64,000 bases of DNA from Moritella sp. Urea-trap-13 (GTDB taxonomy: Bacteria > Pseudomonadota > Gammaproteobacteria > Enterobacterales > Moritellaceae), in the NCBI RefSeq assembly GCF_002836355.1, contig NZ_PJCA01000033.1, forward strand, positions 25,139 to 89,138, read 5' to 3'. Position 1 is the first letter of the stretch. Every line of letters starts with the position of its first letter. The notes below the pieces were generated by a model that did no database searches, had not been told where the DNA came from, and saw nothing but the letters and a program-made list of their open reading frames with translations. The position numbers and the translations under genes are program-made. Shown piece by piece: positions 31,109-42,406 of the stretch.

Positions 31109-31137
31109 TTGCCCGAGGTAATTTAAGGCGGCTTTTT
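31109..31137 (+). terminator. Possible expression-platform terminator of the TPP riboswitch
   Basis: TTGCC (31109-31113) can pair with GGCGG (31127-31131), followed by CTTTTT. The stem is short with two G-T pairs, so control at the thiC ribosome site is an equal possibility. Confidence 0.35.
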
Positions 31138-31141
31138 ATAA

Positions 31142-33268
<2,127 letters not shown>

Positions 33269-33275
33269 TAATTTA

Positions 33276-34763
33276 ATGACTCAAGCCATTATTTGGACTA
33301 TCGCGAGCTTTACTGCTCGTGATAATGCGATGAATCAAACCGATATTAAAACGATTAATGCATTAGGTGGGCGTGGTTATCATGTTTCTACAGAATGTTT
33401 ATCTGATGACGATTTTCCTGCTGAGTTGACAGTGTTGAATACCGCTGCTACGCCATCCGCTATTAAAATCGGCGTGATAGAGACTGTATCGCACATTGCT
33501 ATTTTAGTCCGTTTTTTACAAGGTTATAAGCAACAATATCCAGCGTTAAGCGTTATCTATGAGCCATTAACCATCACGTTAACAGACATGGTTAATGCTG
33601 ATAGTGGATTAACCACGGCTATTCAAACAGGCTTATTGCCACTCGTTGATGTATTGATATTAACGCAAGATAAAACGGGGGTTGATGCGGCTGATTTATT
33701 TAGTACGACTAAAAAGGCGATCAATTCACTGCTGAACTCTGGTGTAAAAGGTGTTTGTGCGAAAGCTATTTTTACAAACGATAGCGTAGTTAACAATAAC
33801 GGATACGATGACGATGAGCAGCAGTCTGTCATGTTAGATGTGTATATCGATACTCAGCGTGAGATCTTATTATCGTCACCTGTCACGAGACTTGATTCAT
33901 TAAGTAACGTTGAACACTGTGGTGTTTTTTCTGCAGCGCTAGCAACTGTTATTAGTCAAGATTATCCGGTTGATGATGCACTTGTTGTCGCCAGAGCGTA
34001 TTTAAATCAAGCCGTAGACGCTTGGCCAACCGACCGCGAGTATTTCCCACAAGTTGTGCTACCGAATACCCCTTTAGGCGATAAGCTTGGTTTAGCGCAG
34101 CAAATGCAATTAGCGTATGACTTTGCCCCTTGTGATACCAATCGTCTGGGATTATATCCGGTTGTAGATACGGTGGAATGGTTAGAGAAAGTATTGCAAC
34201 AGGGAGTCAAAACCCTGCAATTACGTATCAAGGATAAAGCCCCTGCGGAAGTCGTTGAAGATGTGAAAGCGGCAGTGGCTTTAGGACGTAAGTATCAAGC
34301 CCGCCTATTCATCAATGACTACTGGCAATTAGCCATTGAACATGGTGCTTACGGTGTTCACCTTGGTCAAGAAGATATGCTGATTGCTGATTTTGTGGCA
34401 ATCAAACAGGCTGGTTTAAAATTAGGTCTGAGTACGCATGGTTATTATGAAATATTACGTGCCCATCAGATCAAACCCAGTTATATCGCTCTTGGTCATA
34501 TTTATCCGACCGTGACTAAAGATATGCCATCGAAACCGCAAGGATTAGTTCGCTTACAACGTTATGCCGATTTAATGCAAGACTATCCGTTAGTGGCTAT
34601 CGGTGGGATTAGCATTGAGCGAGCGTCTAAAGTTGCTGCGACTGGCGTTGGTAGTGTGGCGGTTGTGACGGCAATCACACTTGCAGATGACTATAAAAAA
34701 GCGATTGCAGAGTTGTTGAGCATTGTCGAACCACAACCTAGTTTAGTCAGTATTGGGGACTAA
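33276..34763 (+). CDS. thiE: Thiamine-phosphate synthase (ThiE) with a degenerate ThiD-like N-terminal domain
   Basis: The C-terminal part (about 290-485) is a complete ThiE domain: [33 protein letters not shown] and the phosphate-binding [10 protein letters not shown] and [10 protein letters not shown]. It joins HMP-pyrophosphate to thiazole phosphate. Residues 1-250 resemble ThiD pyrimidine kinase but are worn: the Gly-rich start that reads SGGAGIQAD in ThiD is [10 protein letters not shown], and the active-site GTGC is VEHC (212-215). The N-terminal part is therefore probably not a working kinase. The start ([10 protein letters not shown]) is seven bases after the thiC stop. Confidence 0.9.
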   Translation: MTQAIIWTIASFTARDNAMNQTDIKTINALGGRGYHVSTECLSDDDFPAELTVLNTAATPSAIKIGVIETVSHIAILVRFLQGYKQQYPALSVIYEPLTITLTDMVNADSGLTTAIQTGLLPLVDVLILTQDKTGVDAADLFSTTKKAINSLLNSGVKGVCAKAIFTNDSVVNNNGYDDDEQQSVMLDVYIDTQREILLSSPVTRLDSLSNVEHCGVFSAALATVISQDYPVDDALVVARAYLNQAVDAWPTDREYFPQVVLPNTPLGDKLGLAQQMQLAYDFAPCDTNRLGLYPVVDTVEWLEKVLQQGVKTLQLRIKDKAPAEVVEDVKAAVALGRKYQARLFINDYWQLAIEHGAYGVHLGQEDMLIADFVAIKQAGLKLGLSTHGYYEILRAHQIKPSYIALGHIYPTVTKDMPSKPQGLVRLQRYADLMQDYPLVAIGGISIERASKVAATGVGSVAVVTAITLADDYKKAIAELLSIVEPQPSLVSIGD

Positions 34764-34778
34764 TATGAGCGGACGATT

Positions 34779-35552
34779 ATGGAAAAATTAAGTGATCAGG
34801 AATACCTGCGTTATAGCGCGCACTTGTTGCTGGAAGATGTTGGTGAACAAGGGCAGTTAGCACTGCGTGATGCCAAGGTATTAATTGTTGGTGTGGGTGG
34901 CCTCGGCGCTCCCGTTGCTTTGTATTTAGCGTCGGCTGGTGTTGGTCATTTATACCTAGCAGATGATGATCATGTTGAGTTGAGTAATTTACAACGGCAA
35001 ATTATTTTCACGCAACAGCAGCTCAAGCAAGCAAAGGTGAGTGCTGCAAAAGTGTCGTTATCACAACTGAATCCACATATTGAAGTAACGGCATACGCAC
35101 AACGGTTAACACTTGAAAGTGCTAATAACGAAATGCTTGAGATGTTTGAGCAAGTCGATTTAGTTATTGATTGCACGGATAACATGCCGACAAGGCAAAC
35201 AATAAATAAGATCTGCGTTATGCAGAAAACGCCGTTAATTGTTGGCGCGGGCATTCGTATGGAAGGACAGTTGATCTCGTTTAACGCTCAGCAGGCTGAT
35301 TCGGCTTGTTACCACTGCTTGTATCCTTTTGAGCAAACAGCAGAAACGAATAATTGTAGTACTTCAGGCGTACTCGGCCCGCTTGTTGGTGTGATTGGTT
35401 CATTACAAGCACTCGAAGCCATTAAGTATTTAACCGGCATGCCTGTGTCTTCACTTAATCGCTTAATGCGTTTTGATGGTAAAACCCTGCAATGGCAGCA
35501 TTTCTCTGTAACCAAAGATCCAAATTGCTCCGTGTGTTCGGTTCATGAATAA
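34779..35552 (+). CDS. thiF: ThiF, ThiS adenylyltransferase
   Basis: ThiF activates the C-terminal glycine of ThiS with ATP so that it can accept sulfur for thiazole synthesis. The 257-residue E1-like protein has GVGGLGAP (38-45), the R-Q pair in LSNLQRQIIF, the zinc cysteines 177, 180, 250 and 253, and Cys193 in the NNCSTSGVLGP loop. The related MoeB is excluded mainly by the thi operon context. Confidence 0.94.
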   Translation: MEKLSDQEYLRYSAHLLLEDVGEQGQLALRDAKVLIVGVGGLGAPVALYLASAGVGHLYLADDDHVELSNLQRQIIFTQQQLKQAKVSAAKVSLSQLNPHIEVTAYAQRLTLESANNEMLEMFEQVDLVIDCTDNMPTRQTINKICVMQKTPLIVGAGIRMEGQLISFNAQQADSACYHCLYPFEQTAETNNCSTSGVLGPLVGVIGSLQALEAIKYLTGMPVSSLNRLMRFDGKTLQWQHFSVTKDPNCSVCSVHE

Positions 35553-35627
35553 ATGCTCGGCTAACGCATAAGCGCTCAATAACCTAAATGTCTCAATTTT
35601 CAGAGGTATAGGCTATAGGAATAGAAG

Positions 35628-35825
35628 ATGAAATTAACGATTAACGATGAAATTAAAACGGTAGCAGTGACATCCATTTCGTCATTACTTACCGTGTTAG
35701 AACAACCAGAAAAAGGCATCGCGATAGCGGTAAATCAAACCATTATTAGACGTCAAAATTGGGATGATTTTCAATTGTCAGAAAATGATCAAGTAACCTT
35801 ATTTCAAGCTATTGCAGGAGGCTAA
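35628..35825 (+). CDS. thiS: ThiS, sulfur carrier protein
   Basis: This 65-residue ubiquitin-like protein ends in the Gly-Gly needed for adenylation by ThiF and thiocarboxylate formation. IAIAVNQTII and DQVTLFQAIAGG are typical of the family. Its TAA is directly followed by the thiG ATG with no gap. Confidence 0.96.
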   Translation: MKLTINDEIKTVAVTSISSLLTVLEQPEKGIAIAVNQTIIRRQNWDDFQLSENDQVTLFQAIAGG

Positions 35826-36635
35826 ATGTCACTAACAACGTTAACATCAGCATTCATATTACCAAACGATGAACTTGTCATTGCCGATAAAATATTTTCA
35901 TCACGGTTATTTACTGGTACCGGTAAATTTAGTGATCAAAAAATAATGGCAGAGGCTTTGATAGCTTCTCAATCTGAGCTGGTGACTATGGCATTAAAAC
36001 GTATTGATTTAGCCAATCAAGATGATGACATTCTTAAACCCTTGATTGCAGCTGGCATGAATTTATTACCCAATACATCAGGTGCGCGTAATGCCAAAGA
36101 AGCGGTATATGCTGCGCATTTAGCTCGTGAAGCATTGCAAACTAATTGGATTAAATTAGAGATACACCCTGATCCTAAATATTTACTGCCAGATCCGATT
36201 GAAACCTTAATTGCGACAGAGCAACTAGCGCGTGATGGATTCCATGTGTTGCCTTACATTCATGCCGACCCGGTATTGTGTAAACGTTTAGAAGAAGTAG
36301 GTACTGCTGCGGTGATGCCATTAGGTGCGCCAATTGGTTCGAATAAAGGTATACGCACTGCTGAATTTTTGGAAATTATTATTGAGCAATCTAGGGTGCC
36401 AGTTATTGTCGATGCCGGTATCGGTGCGCCATCACATGCGGCGCTAGCGATGGAAATGGGCGCGGATGCGGTATTGGTTAATACTGCAATTGCAGTGGCG
36501 AAAGATCCGCTTGCGATGAGCAAAGCGTTTGCGTTAGCGGTACAAGCAGGTCGTCAAGCGTATTTAGCTGGCTTAGGCGCTCAGGCGAGAATGGCGGTGG
36601 CATCGAGTCCGTTGACTGCATTTTTAGATCTATAA
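35826..36635 (+). CDS. thiG: ThiG, thiazole synthase
   Basis: ThiG builds the thiazole phosphate ring from deoxyxylulose 5-phosphate, dehydroglycine and ThiS-thiocarboxylate. The 269-residue TIM-barrel protein has [10 protein letters not shown], the [11 protein letters not shown] loop, the Schiff-base Lys110 in IKLEIHPD, and the C-terminal [17 protein letters not shown]. An N-terminal extension of about 13 residues precedes the usual start. AGGAGG overlaps the thiS 3' end. Confidence 0.97.
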   Translation: MSLTTLTSAFILPNDELVIADKIFSSRLFTGTGKFSDQKIMAEALIASQSELVTMALKRIDLANQDDDILKPLIAAGMNLLPNTSGARNAKEAVYAAHLAREALQTNWIKLEIHPDPKYLLPDPIETLIATEQLARDGFHVLPYIHADPVLCKRLEEVGTAAVMPLGAPIGSNKGIRTAEFLEIIIEQSRVPVIVDAGIGAPSHAALAMEMGADAVLVNTAIAVAKDPLAMSKAFALAVQAGRQAYLAGLGAQARMAVASSPLTAFLDL

Positions 36636-36658
36636 TCAAGCCAATTTAAGGGTTAGAT

Positions 36659-37780
36659 ATGAGCTTTTATAAGCAATTACAGCAATTAGATTGGGATGAT
36701 ATCCGCTTATCTATTTATGCTAAAACAGCAGCTGATGTTGAACGTGCGTTAGCTAAATCGCGACTTGATTTAAATGATTTTCAAGCCTTGATTTCACCGG
36801 CAGCAGAACCATTTTTAGAGCAGATGGCACAGCGTAGTGTCGAATTAACCCGTCAACGTTTTGGTAATACGGTTCAATTCTATGTACCGCTGTATCTCTC
36901 TAATATGTGCTCTAACATTTGCACTTATTGTGGTTTTTCGATGCATAACAAGATCCGTCGAACCACGCTGGACATGAAACAGTTAAACAGTGAAGCGAAA
37001 GCGATTAAGGCTATGGGCTTTGAGCATTTGTTATTAGTTGCTGGTGAGTCTGAGCGTAAAGTGGGGATGCCATATTTTCGCCAAGTATTTAAGGAATTGA
37101 AATCGCAATTTTCGCATTTATCGTTAGAAGTGCAACCGTTAGATCAAGCTGATTATGAAGAGTTAAAAGAGCTCGGCCTTGATTCGGTATTGGTCTATCA
37201 AGAAACTTATCATCCGCGTACTTATGCCGAGCATCATATCAAGGGTAAAAAATCGGACTTTAAATATCGGATTGAAACCCCTGATCGACTAGGTAAAGCC
37301 GGTATCCATAAAATGGGACTTGGAGCCTTGATTGGTTTAGATGAATGGCGCACCGATTGTTTTCATGTTGCTGCGCATTTAGATTATTTGCAGAAACGTT
37401 ATTGGCAAACCAAGTATTCAATTTCTTTTCCACGTTTAAGACCGTGTGAAGGGGCGTTTCAGCCTAAATCGATTATGAATGATCGCCAGCTGGTACAGCT
37501 TATTTGTGCTTATCGATTATTTAATCCGGATGTTGAGTTATCTTTATCTACGCGAGAATCAGCACATTTTCGTGACAATGTTATTCCATTAGGTATCACC
37601 AGTATTAGTGCTGGGTCGAAAACCCAACCCGGTGGTTATTCTGACGACACCGACAAAGCGTTAGAGCAGTTTGAAATTGATGATGACCGTTCACCAGGTG
37701 AAATGGCTGATTTAGTTAAAACGATGGGCTTAGAAGTCGTTTGGAAAGACTGGGATAGATCGCTAACAACACTGAAATAA
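36659..37780 (+). CDS. thiH: ThiH, 2-iminoacetate synthase
   Basis: ThiH is the radical SAM tyrosine lyase that makes dehydroglycine for ThiG in bacteria that lack ThiO. The 373-residue protein has the CxxxCxxC cluster motif (Cys84, 88 and 91, CSNICTYC), LLVAGESERKVG and SFPRLRPCEG. Choice of ThiH over ThiO fits anaerobic growth. It closes the operon before a terminator. Confidence 0.97.
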   Translation: MSFYKQLQQLDWDDIRLSIYAKTAADVERALAKSRLDLNDFQALISPAAEPFLEQMAQRSVELTRQRFGNTVQFYVPLYLSNMCSNICTYCGFSMHNKIRRTTLDMKQLNSEAKAIKAMGFEHLLLVAGESERKVGMPYFRQVFKELKSQFSHLSLEVQPLDQADYEELKELGLDSVLVYQETYHPRTYAEHHIKGKKSDFKYRIETPDRLGKAGIHKMGLGALIGLDEWRTDCFHVAAHLDYLQKRYWQTKYSISFPRLRPCEGAFQPKSIMNDRQLVQLICAYRLFNPDVELSLSTRESAHFRDNVIPLGITSISAGSKTQPGGYSDDTDKALEQFEIDDDRSPGEMADLVKTMGLEVVWKDWDRSLTTLK

Positions 37781-37786
37781 AGTGCG

Positions 37787-37824
37787 ATAGGCTGCGTTCA
37801 TTGATGTGGACGCAGCCTATTTTA
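37787..37824 (+). terminator. Rho-independent terminator of the thi operon
   Basis: ATAGGCTGCGT (37787-37797) pairs with ACGCAGCCTAT (37810-37820) around a 12-base loop, followed by TTTT. It lies between convergent genes and may serve both. Confidence 0.85.
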
Positions 37825-37872
37825 TAAGAGCTCTACGATAGTGATCTAATAGCACTTATGATTGAATTATTA

Positions 37873-38793
37873 TTATTTTTCTACGCTGATCGCTGTTCTG
37901 GCGAAACGTTTACTGATTAATTCAATCGGTAATTTACACAATAAAACACCGGCCGTGAGTATGAGCATCATGATTAATGATTCGTGGCTAATCGTTCTAC
38001 CGTTGATCGCACTGTCTAGACCAAGTGCTATCACTGGGAATACCAAGAAACAGATTGATGCTTGAAACGGGCTCGCCACTTTATTCAGCTGGAAGTAAGC
38101 CATGATGCCGCCAATACCGGCTATCGCACCAAGGTAAATAACCGATAACCAAGACGTTAATGTGAAAGTGCTAAAGTCAGGTTGTTCTACAAATGCGCCG
38201 ACAACCAGTAACAGTACGGCAGCAACAAGACACGGTAGTGCGTTATAGGTTAATACATGAATACCCTGACAGCGAGTTTGTACACTGGTATAGATAGTTG
38301 CATGCATGAATACGGCTAATACCAATGCGCCAACACCGATAAGGCTACCGTTTGCGCTCACGCCCATTTCATTACTGATAATGGTAATCAAACTAAACAG
38401 GGCAATGGCAAGACCAGCTATTTGGTGGATATGTACTTTTTGACGATGCACTAGTACTGCAAAACCTAAAACTACAACCGGCATAGTGGCAAAAATAATA
38501 GAAGCCAAACCTGATGAGATATATTGCTCACCAAAAATCATAAGGGTAAAAGGCGCGGCAAAATAAAATACACTGATTAAGGTGAATTCGAGTTTCTTGC
38601 CTTTCGGGAACATCAGTGGAATGTTAAGCCAGCGCGCGGCTAGAATTAATAACGGTGCAGCCAGTGCAAAACGTAACCCCGTTGCTGTAATCGGTGGAAT
38701 TGAATGAACGGCAATTTCCATCGCCATCCAGGTTGTACCCCAGATCAAACATACAGAGGTAAATAATAATGTGGCGAGGAGTTTTTTATTCAT
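37873..38793 (-). CDS. EamA/DMT-family transporter
   Basis: The 306-residue protein has ten predicted membrane segments in two EamA repeats, beginning with the typical LIWGTTWMAMEIAVHSIPPIT. A basic C-terminal tail (SKRFARTAIS) fits a cytoplasmic end. The family exports amino acids or other metabolites; the substrate cannot be read from the sequence. It is monocistronic and divergent from dctPQM. Confidence 0.85.
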   Translation of the reverse strand: MNKKLLATLLFTSVCLIWGTTWMAMEIAVHSIPPITATGLRFALAAPLLILAARWLNIPLMFPKGKKLEFTLISVFYFAAPFTLMIFGEQYISSGLASIIFATMPVVVLGFAVLVHRQKVHIHQIAGLAIALFSLITIISNEMGVSANGSLIGVGALVLAVFMHATIYTSVQTRCQGIHVLTYNALPCLVAAVLLLVVGAFVEQPDFSTFTLTSWLSVIYLGAIAGIGGIMAYFQLNKVASPFQASICFLVFPVIALGLDSAINGRTISHESLIMMLILTAGVLLCKLPIELISKRFARTAISVEK

Positions 38794-39168
38794 AAGGCAT
38801 CTCTATATAAGTACTGGGATATTCAATACGATAATTCTATGCCTTTTGCTGAGGTATATGGTTTCCTATTGTTGGTTAAAAATAGCGATGTGAAACAATA
38901 AATACTCTAAATGCCTTATTCTGTAGAAATTATTGGTTTAATACCTATTTATTTCTTTGTTTTTATTTTGTTATTTAGCCTTTTGTGAAATGAAACGCTC
39001 TCAGGCTCGTTTTATTTACTCTAGCTTCAAACGTACCTGACATAATGGCGGTATTCAGCCCAATACGTTTTTTAAATGGGTGGTAAGCCACCCATTTATG
39101 CCTGTGCTTTTAATGCACTGCTTGATTAAGAGATTGTTATTAATGCCTTTTGTTTGAATGTTCAATTG
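38794..39168. other. Intergenic region between the EamA gene and dctP
   Basis: These 375 AT-rich bases contain no likely gene. They hold one strong inverted repeat (39074-39097) and lead into the sigma-54-type promoter at 39169. Confidence 0.6.
39074..39097. promoter_or_regulatory. Perfect inverted repeat upstream of the dctP promoter, candidate enhancer site
   Basis: AAATGGGTGG and CCACCCATTT form a perfect 10-bp inverted repeat around TAAG, centred about 85 bases before the -24 element. No T tract follows in the plus direction, so a terminator is unlikely. DctD-type activators bind upstream at such distances; binding here is inferred. Confidence 0.45.
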
Positions 39169-39184
39169 TGGCCCAATGGTTGCT
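39169..39184 (+). promoter_or_regulatory. Sigma-54 promoter of dctPQM
   Basis: TGGCCC, five bases, then TTGCT matches the -24/-12 pattern with GG and GC exactly ten bases apart. Transcription would start near 39195, about 55 bases before dctP. The nearby sigma-54 activator DctD supports the call. Confidence 0.75.
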
Positions 39185-39250
39185 ATATGGTTATCACACT
39201 GTTAATTAAATAATCTTGATTAACAACGTTATAATTATATGGAGATTCTT

Positions 39251-40258
39251 ATGTTTAAATACGCAACTGCAATATCGATAGTACTTGCGAGCATGACTAC
39301 GTTTAGTGCTCAAGCCTCATCTGGTGCCTGTGACCCCGGCGAGATCGTGATTAAATTTAGTCATGTGACCAATACCAGTAAACACCCGAAAGGTATTGCT
39401 GCTTCATTACTTGAAGAGCGAGTAAATAAAGAGATGAATGGTAAAGCTTGTATGCAAGTTTTCCCTAACTCAACACTTTATGATGATAATAAAGTACTTG
39501 AAGCCTTGTTAAATGGTGATGTGCAATTAGCCGCTCCCTCTCTCTCTAAATTCGAAAAAATCACCAAGAAATTCCGTATTTTTGATCTGCCGTTCCTGTT
39601 TGATGACGTTGCCGCTGTTGATCGTTTCCAAAATTCTGAATCCGGTGACAAGCTGAAAAATTCAATGCGTCGTCGTGGTTTACAAGGATTGGCATTTTGG
39701 CATAACGGTATGAAGCAAATGTCTGCTAACCGTCCGCTTATTTATCCTGAAGATGCGCAAGGTTTAAAATTCCGTGTACAAGCATCTGATGTACTGGTTG
39801 CACAGTTTGAGCAGCTAGGCGCCAACCCACAAAAAATGTCGTTTAAAGAAGTATACGGCGGTCTACAAACCAAAGTTATCGATGGTCAGGAAAATACTTG
39901 GTCGAATACTTACGGTAAAAAATTCTTCGAAGTACAAGACGGCGTAACAGAAACCAATCACGGTATTCTTGATTATCTATTGGTGACGTCAAACCGCTGG
40001 TGGGCTAAATTACCGAATGATGTGAAAGTGCAACTGCATCAAATTATTGTAGAGGTTACAGCGACACGTAATGCTGAATCATCACGTATCAATAATGAAA
40101 ACAGAAATAACATTATTGCCGCTGGTGGCGTAGTACGTACGTTAACGCCTGAGCAGCGTCAAGCTTGGGTAACGAAGCTACAACCTGTTTGGTCTCAGTT
40201 CGAAAAAGATATTGGCACTGACTTGATCCAAAAAGCCTTAGCGTCAAATAAATCATAA
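39251..40258 (+). CDS. dctP: DctP, TRAP C4-dicarboxylate solute-binding protein
   Basis: DctP is the periplasmic receptor that delivers succinate, fumarate or malate to the DctQM permease. The 335-residue precursor has a signal peptide (about 1-22, ending AQASS). It shows family features VIKFSHVTN, KHPKG, the RVQAS region with its carboxylate-binding Arg, and VIDGQENTWSN. GGAG six bases upstream fixes the start at 39251; the ATG at 39239 precedes it. Confidence 0.94.
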   Translation: MFKYATAISIVLASMTTFSAQASSGACDPGEIVIKFSHVTNTSKHPKGIAASLLEERVNKEMNGKACMQVFPNSTLYDDNKVLEALLNGDVQLAAPSLSKFEKITKKFRIFDLPFLFDDVAAVDRFQNSESGDKLKNSMRRRGLQGLAFWHNGMKQMSANRPLIYPEDAQGLKFRVQASDVLVAQFEQLGANPQKMSFKEVYGGLQTKVIDGQENTWSNTYGKKFFEVQDGVTETNHGILDYLLVTSNRWWAKLPNDVKVQLHQIIVEVTATRNAESSRINNENRNNIIAAGGVVRTLTPEQRQAWVTKLQPVWSQFEKDIGTDLIQKALASNKS

Positions 40259-40264
40259 TACCAA

Positions 40265-40287
40265 GCGGCATAAGTAACTTATGCCGC
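40265..40287 (+). other. Hairpin between dctP and dctQ
   Basis: GCGGCATAAG and CTTATGCCGC form a perfect 10-bp stem with a three-base loop just after the dctP stop. Such hairpins often protect binding-protein mRNA so that it outnumbers the permease; that role is inferred. Confidence 0.65.
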
Positions 40288-40312
40288 GTTAAGCGAATTG
40301 AAGGGAACCAGT

Positions 40313-40936
40313 ATGGATAATGGATTATGGGCGCGCTTAGGGCGTATATCCGATAATGTCGAAGAATTAAATATAGCCTTGTCATTGGGGGTAATGACCT
40401 TACTCACCTTTGCCAATGTGGTATTTCGATATTTGTTTAATGGCAATATTTTATGGGCATTAGAGTTAACAGTATTTTTATTTGCTTGGTTAGTATTAGT
40501 CGGCGCCTCGTATGGAGTAAAAAAACACTCGCATATCGGTGTGGATATTCTAATTAACATAGCATCAGTCAAACTACGTAAGATTTATGCTGTTATCGCC
40601 GTTAGTGCGTGTTTACTTTTTTCGGTGTTGTTGTTGATCGGGTCGTGGAATTATTGGTATCCGTTTATTACCGAGCAAGCTTGGTATGAAACGGATGATA
40701 TTCCAATGCCAGAGTTTTTGCAGTTTCTTGCTGATTGGCTTAATGAGGGAGAGCGTTATGAAAAATTACCGCGTTTCATTCCTTATTTTTCTTTACCGTT
40801 AGGCACTGCATTACTGACATTTAGATTTTCACAGCTGTTATGGCAAGTACTTACTAACAAAATAGACCGTGTGATCGCAAGTCACGAAGCTGAAGAAGCG
40901 TTGGCGGTATTAGATCAAGAAGATAACAAGGATTAA
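40313..40936 (+). CDS. dctQ: DctQ, TRAP transporter small permease subunit
   Basis: The 207-residue protein has four membrane segments (about 22-42, 52-70, 92-115 and 150-172) and the DctQ-family LELTVFLFAWLVLVGASYGVKKHSHIGVD. It pairs with DctM to use the sodium gradient for dicarboxylate uptake. AAGGGA six bases upstream sets the ATG at 40313. A charged C-terminal tail is acidic and alanine-rich. It is three bases from dctM. Confidence 0.93.
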   Translation: MDNGLWARLGRISDNVEELNIALSLGVMTLLTFANVVFRYLFNGNILWALELTVFLFAWLVLVGASYGVKKHSHIGVDILINIASVKLRKIYAVIAVSACLLFSVLLLIGSWNYWYPFITEQAWYETDDIPMPEFLQFLADWLNEGERYEKLPRFIPYFSLPLGTALLTFRFSQLLWQVLTNKIDRVIASHEAEEALAVLDQEDNKD

Positions 40937-40939
40937 GTT

Positions 40940-42301
40940 ATGGTTTTAGGTATATTGTTATTGATGATCATCGGGTTCATGATGTTCGGCGTGCCAATTG
41001 CGGTGTCACTTGGTTTATCTAGTATTCTGTTTTTACTGGTCACTTCAGATGCGAGTTTAGCATCAGTAGCGCAAACTTTATTTAATGCCTTTGCTGGGCA
41101 TTACACTTTATTGGCTATCCCATTTTTCATTTTGGCATCGACCTTTATGTCCACTGGCGGTGTTGCTCAGCGCATCATACGTTTTGCAATTGCTATCGTG
41201 GGTTGGTTCCCTGGCGGTTTAGCTATTGCATCTGTGGTTGCATGTATGATGTTTGCTGCACTGTCAGGTTCATCACCTGCAACGGTTGTCGCTATCGGTA
41301 GTTTAGTTATTGCTGGTATGGTTAAGAATGGTTACAGCAAAGAGTTTGCTGCCGGGGTTATTTGTAATGCCGGTACCTTAGGCATCTTAATTCCGCCTTC
41401 GATCGTGATGGTAGTGTATGCGGCAGCAACTGATGTATCTGTTGGACGCATGTTCTTGGCGGGTGTTGTGCCTGGCACATTAGCCGGACTGATGCTTATC
41501 GTGGCTATTTTTATTACCGCTAAAGTGAAGAAACTGCCTGCACAACCGTTTGTGGGTTGGAGTGAAGTATTCCGTTCTGCGCGAGATGCATCATGGGGAC
41601 TAATGCTAATTGTCATTATTCTTGGTGGTATTTATGGCGGTATCTTTACACCGACAGAAGCGGCGGCGGTAGCTGCAGTATATGCGTTTGTTATTGCTAA
41701 TTTTGTCTATAAAGACATGGGGCCTTTCGCAGATAAAAAAAGTACCAAATCTGCGATCTCTAAATCACTCCACGTATTATGTCATCCGGATACCAAGAAA
41801 AGCTTATTTGATGCCGGTAAAATGACCATCATGTTGCTGTTCATTGTTGCCAATGCTTTAATTTTAAAACACGTGTTAACTGAAGAACGTATTCCACAGA
41901 TGATCACAGAAGCGATGTTAAGTGCTGGTCTTGGACCGATTGCATTTTTGATTGTGGTAAATGTACTGCTGTTGATTGGTGGTCAGTTTATGGAACCATC
42001 GGGTTTATTGATTATTGTCGCACCTTTGGTATTTCCGATTGCCTTAGAGCTGGGTATTGACCCTATCCACCTTGGTATCATTATGGTGGTGAATATGGAG
42101 ATTGGTATGATCACCCCACCGGTCGGCTTGAATCTATTTGTCACCTCAGGGGTTGCCCACATGTCGATGTTACAAGTGGTGAAAGCGGTTATGCCATGGG
42201 TTGCGTTGATGTTGGTGTTCTTGATGATAGTGACGTATGTACCTTGGGTATCGACCTGGTTACCTACCTTGATGATGGGACCTGAACTGATAATTCATTA
42301 G
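40940..42301 (+). CDS. dctM: DctM, TRAP transporter large permease subunit
   Basis: DctM is the 12-helix ion-coupled transport subunit. The 453-residue protein carries LSGSSPATVVAIGSLVIAGM, GTLGILIPPSIVMVVYAA and the C-terminal MEIGMITPPVGLNLFV, all hallmarks of the family. A hydrophilic loop at about 255-285 is longer than in short homologues. It is the last gene of dctPQM. Confidence 0.95.
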   Translation: MVLGILLLMIIGFMMFGVPIAVSLGLSSILFLLVTSDASLASVAQTLFNAFAGHYTLLAIPFFILASTFMSTGGVAQRIIRFAIAIVGWFPGGLAIASVVACMMFAALSGSSPATVVAIGSLVIAGMVKNGYSKEFAAGVICNAGTLGILIPPSIVMVVYAAATDVSVGRMFLAGVVPGTLAGLMLIVAIFITAKVKKLPAQPFVGWSEVFRSARDASWGLMLIVIILGGIYGGIFTPTEAAAVAAVYAFVIANFVYKDMGPFADKKSTKSAISKSLHVLCHPDTKKSLFDAGKMTIMLLFIVANALILKHVLTEERIPQMITEAMLSAGLGPIAFLIVVNVLLLIGGQFMEPSGLLIIVAPLVFPIALELGIDPIHLGIIMVVNMEIGMITPPVGLNLFVTSGVAHMSMLQVVKAVMPWVALMLVFLMIVTYVPWVSTWLPTLMMGPELIIH

Positions 42302-42352
42302 CGAGTACTTACGTTATAAAGTGATATGACAAAAAATTAATACTATGAAATA

Positions 42353-42380
42353 AAAATGGTCAGCATATGCTGACCATTTT
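42353..42380. terminator. Bidirectional terminator between dctM and dctD
   Basis: AAAATGGTCAGCAT and its complement form a perfect 28-base palindrome with A and T ends, placed between the convergent dctM and dctD genes. Confidence 0.8.
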
Positions 42381-42406
42381 AGTTACTGCGTGTATTTAAA
42401 TAACAG

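Noticed and set aside
39068..39097. Inverted repeat upstream of dctP read as a terminator
   Set aside because: The T run precedes the hairpin in the plus direction and would be an A run on the minus strand, so it cannot terminate either transcript.
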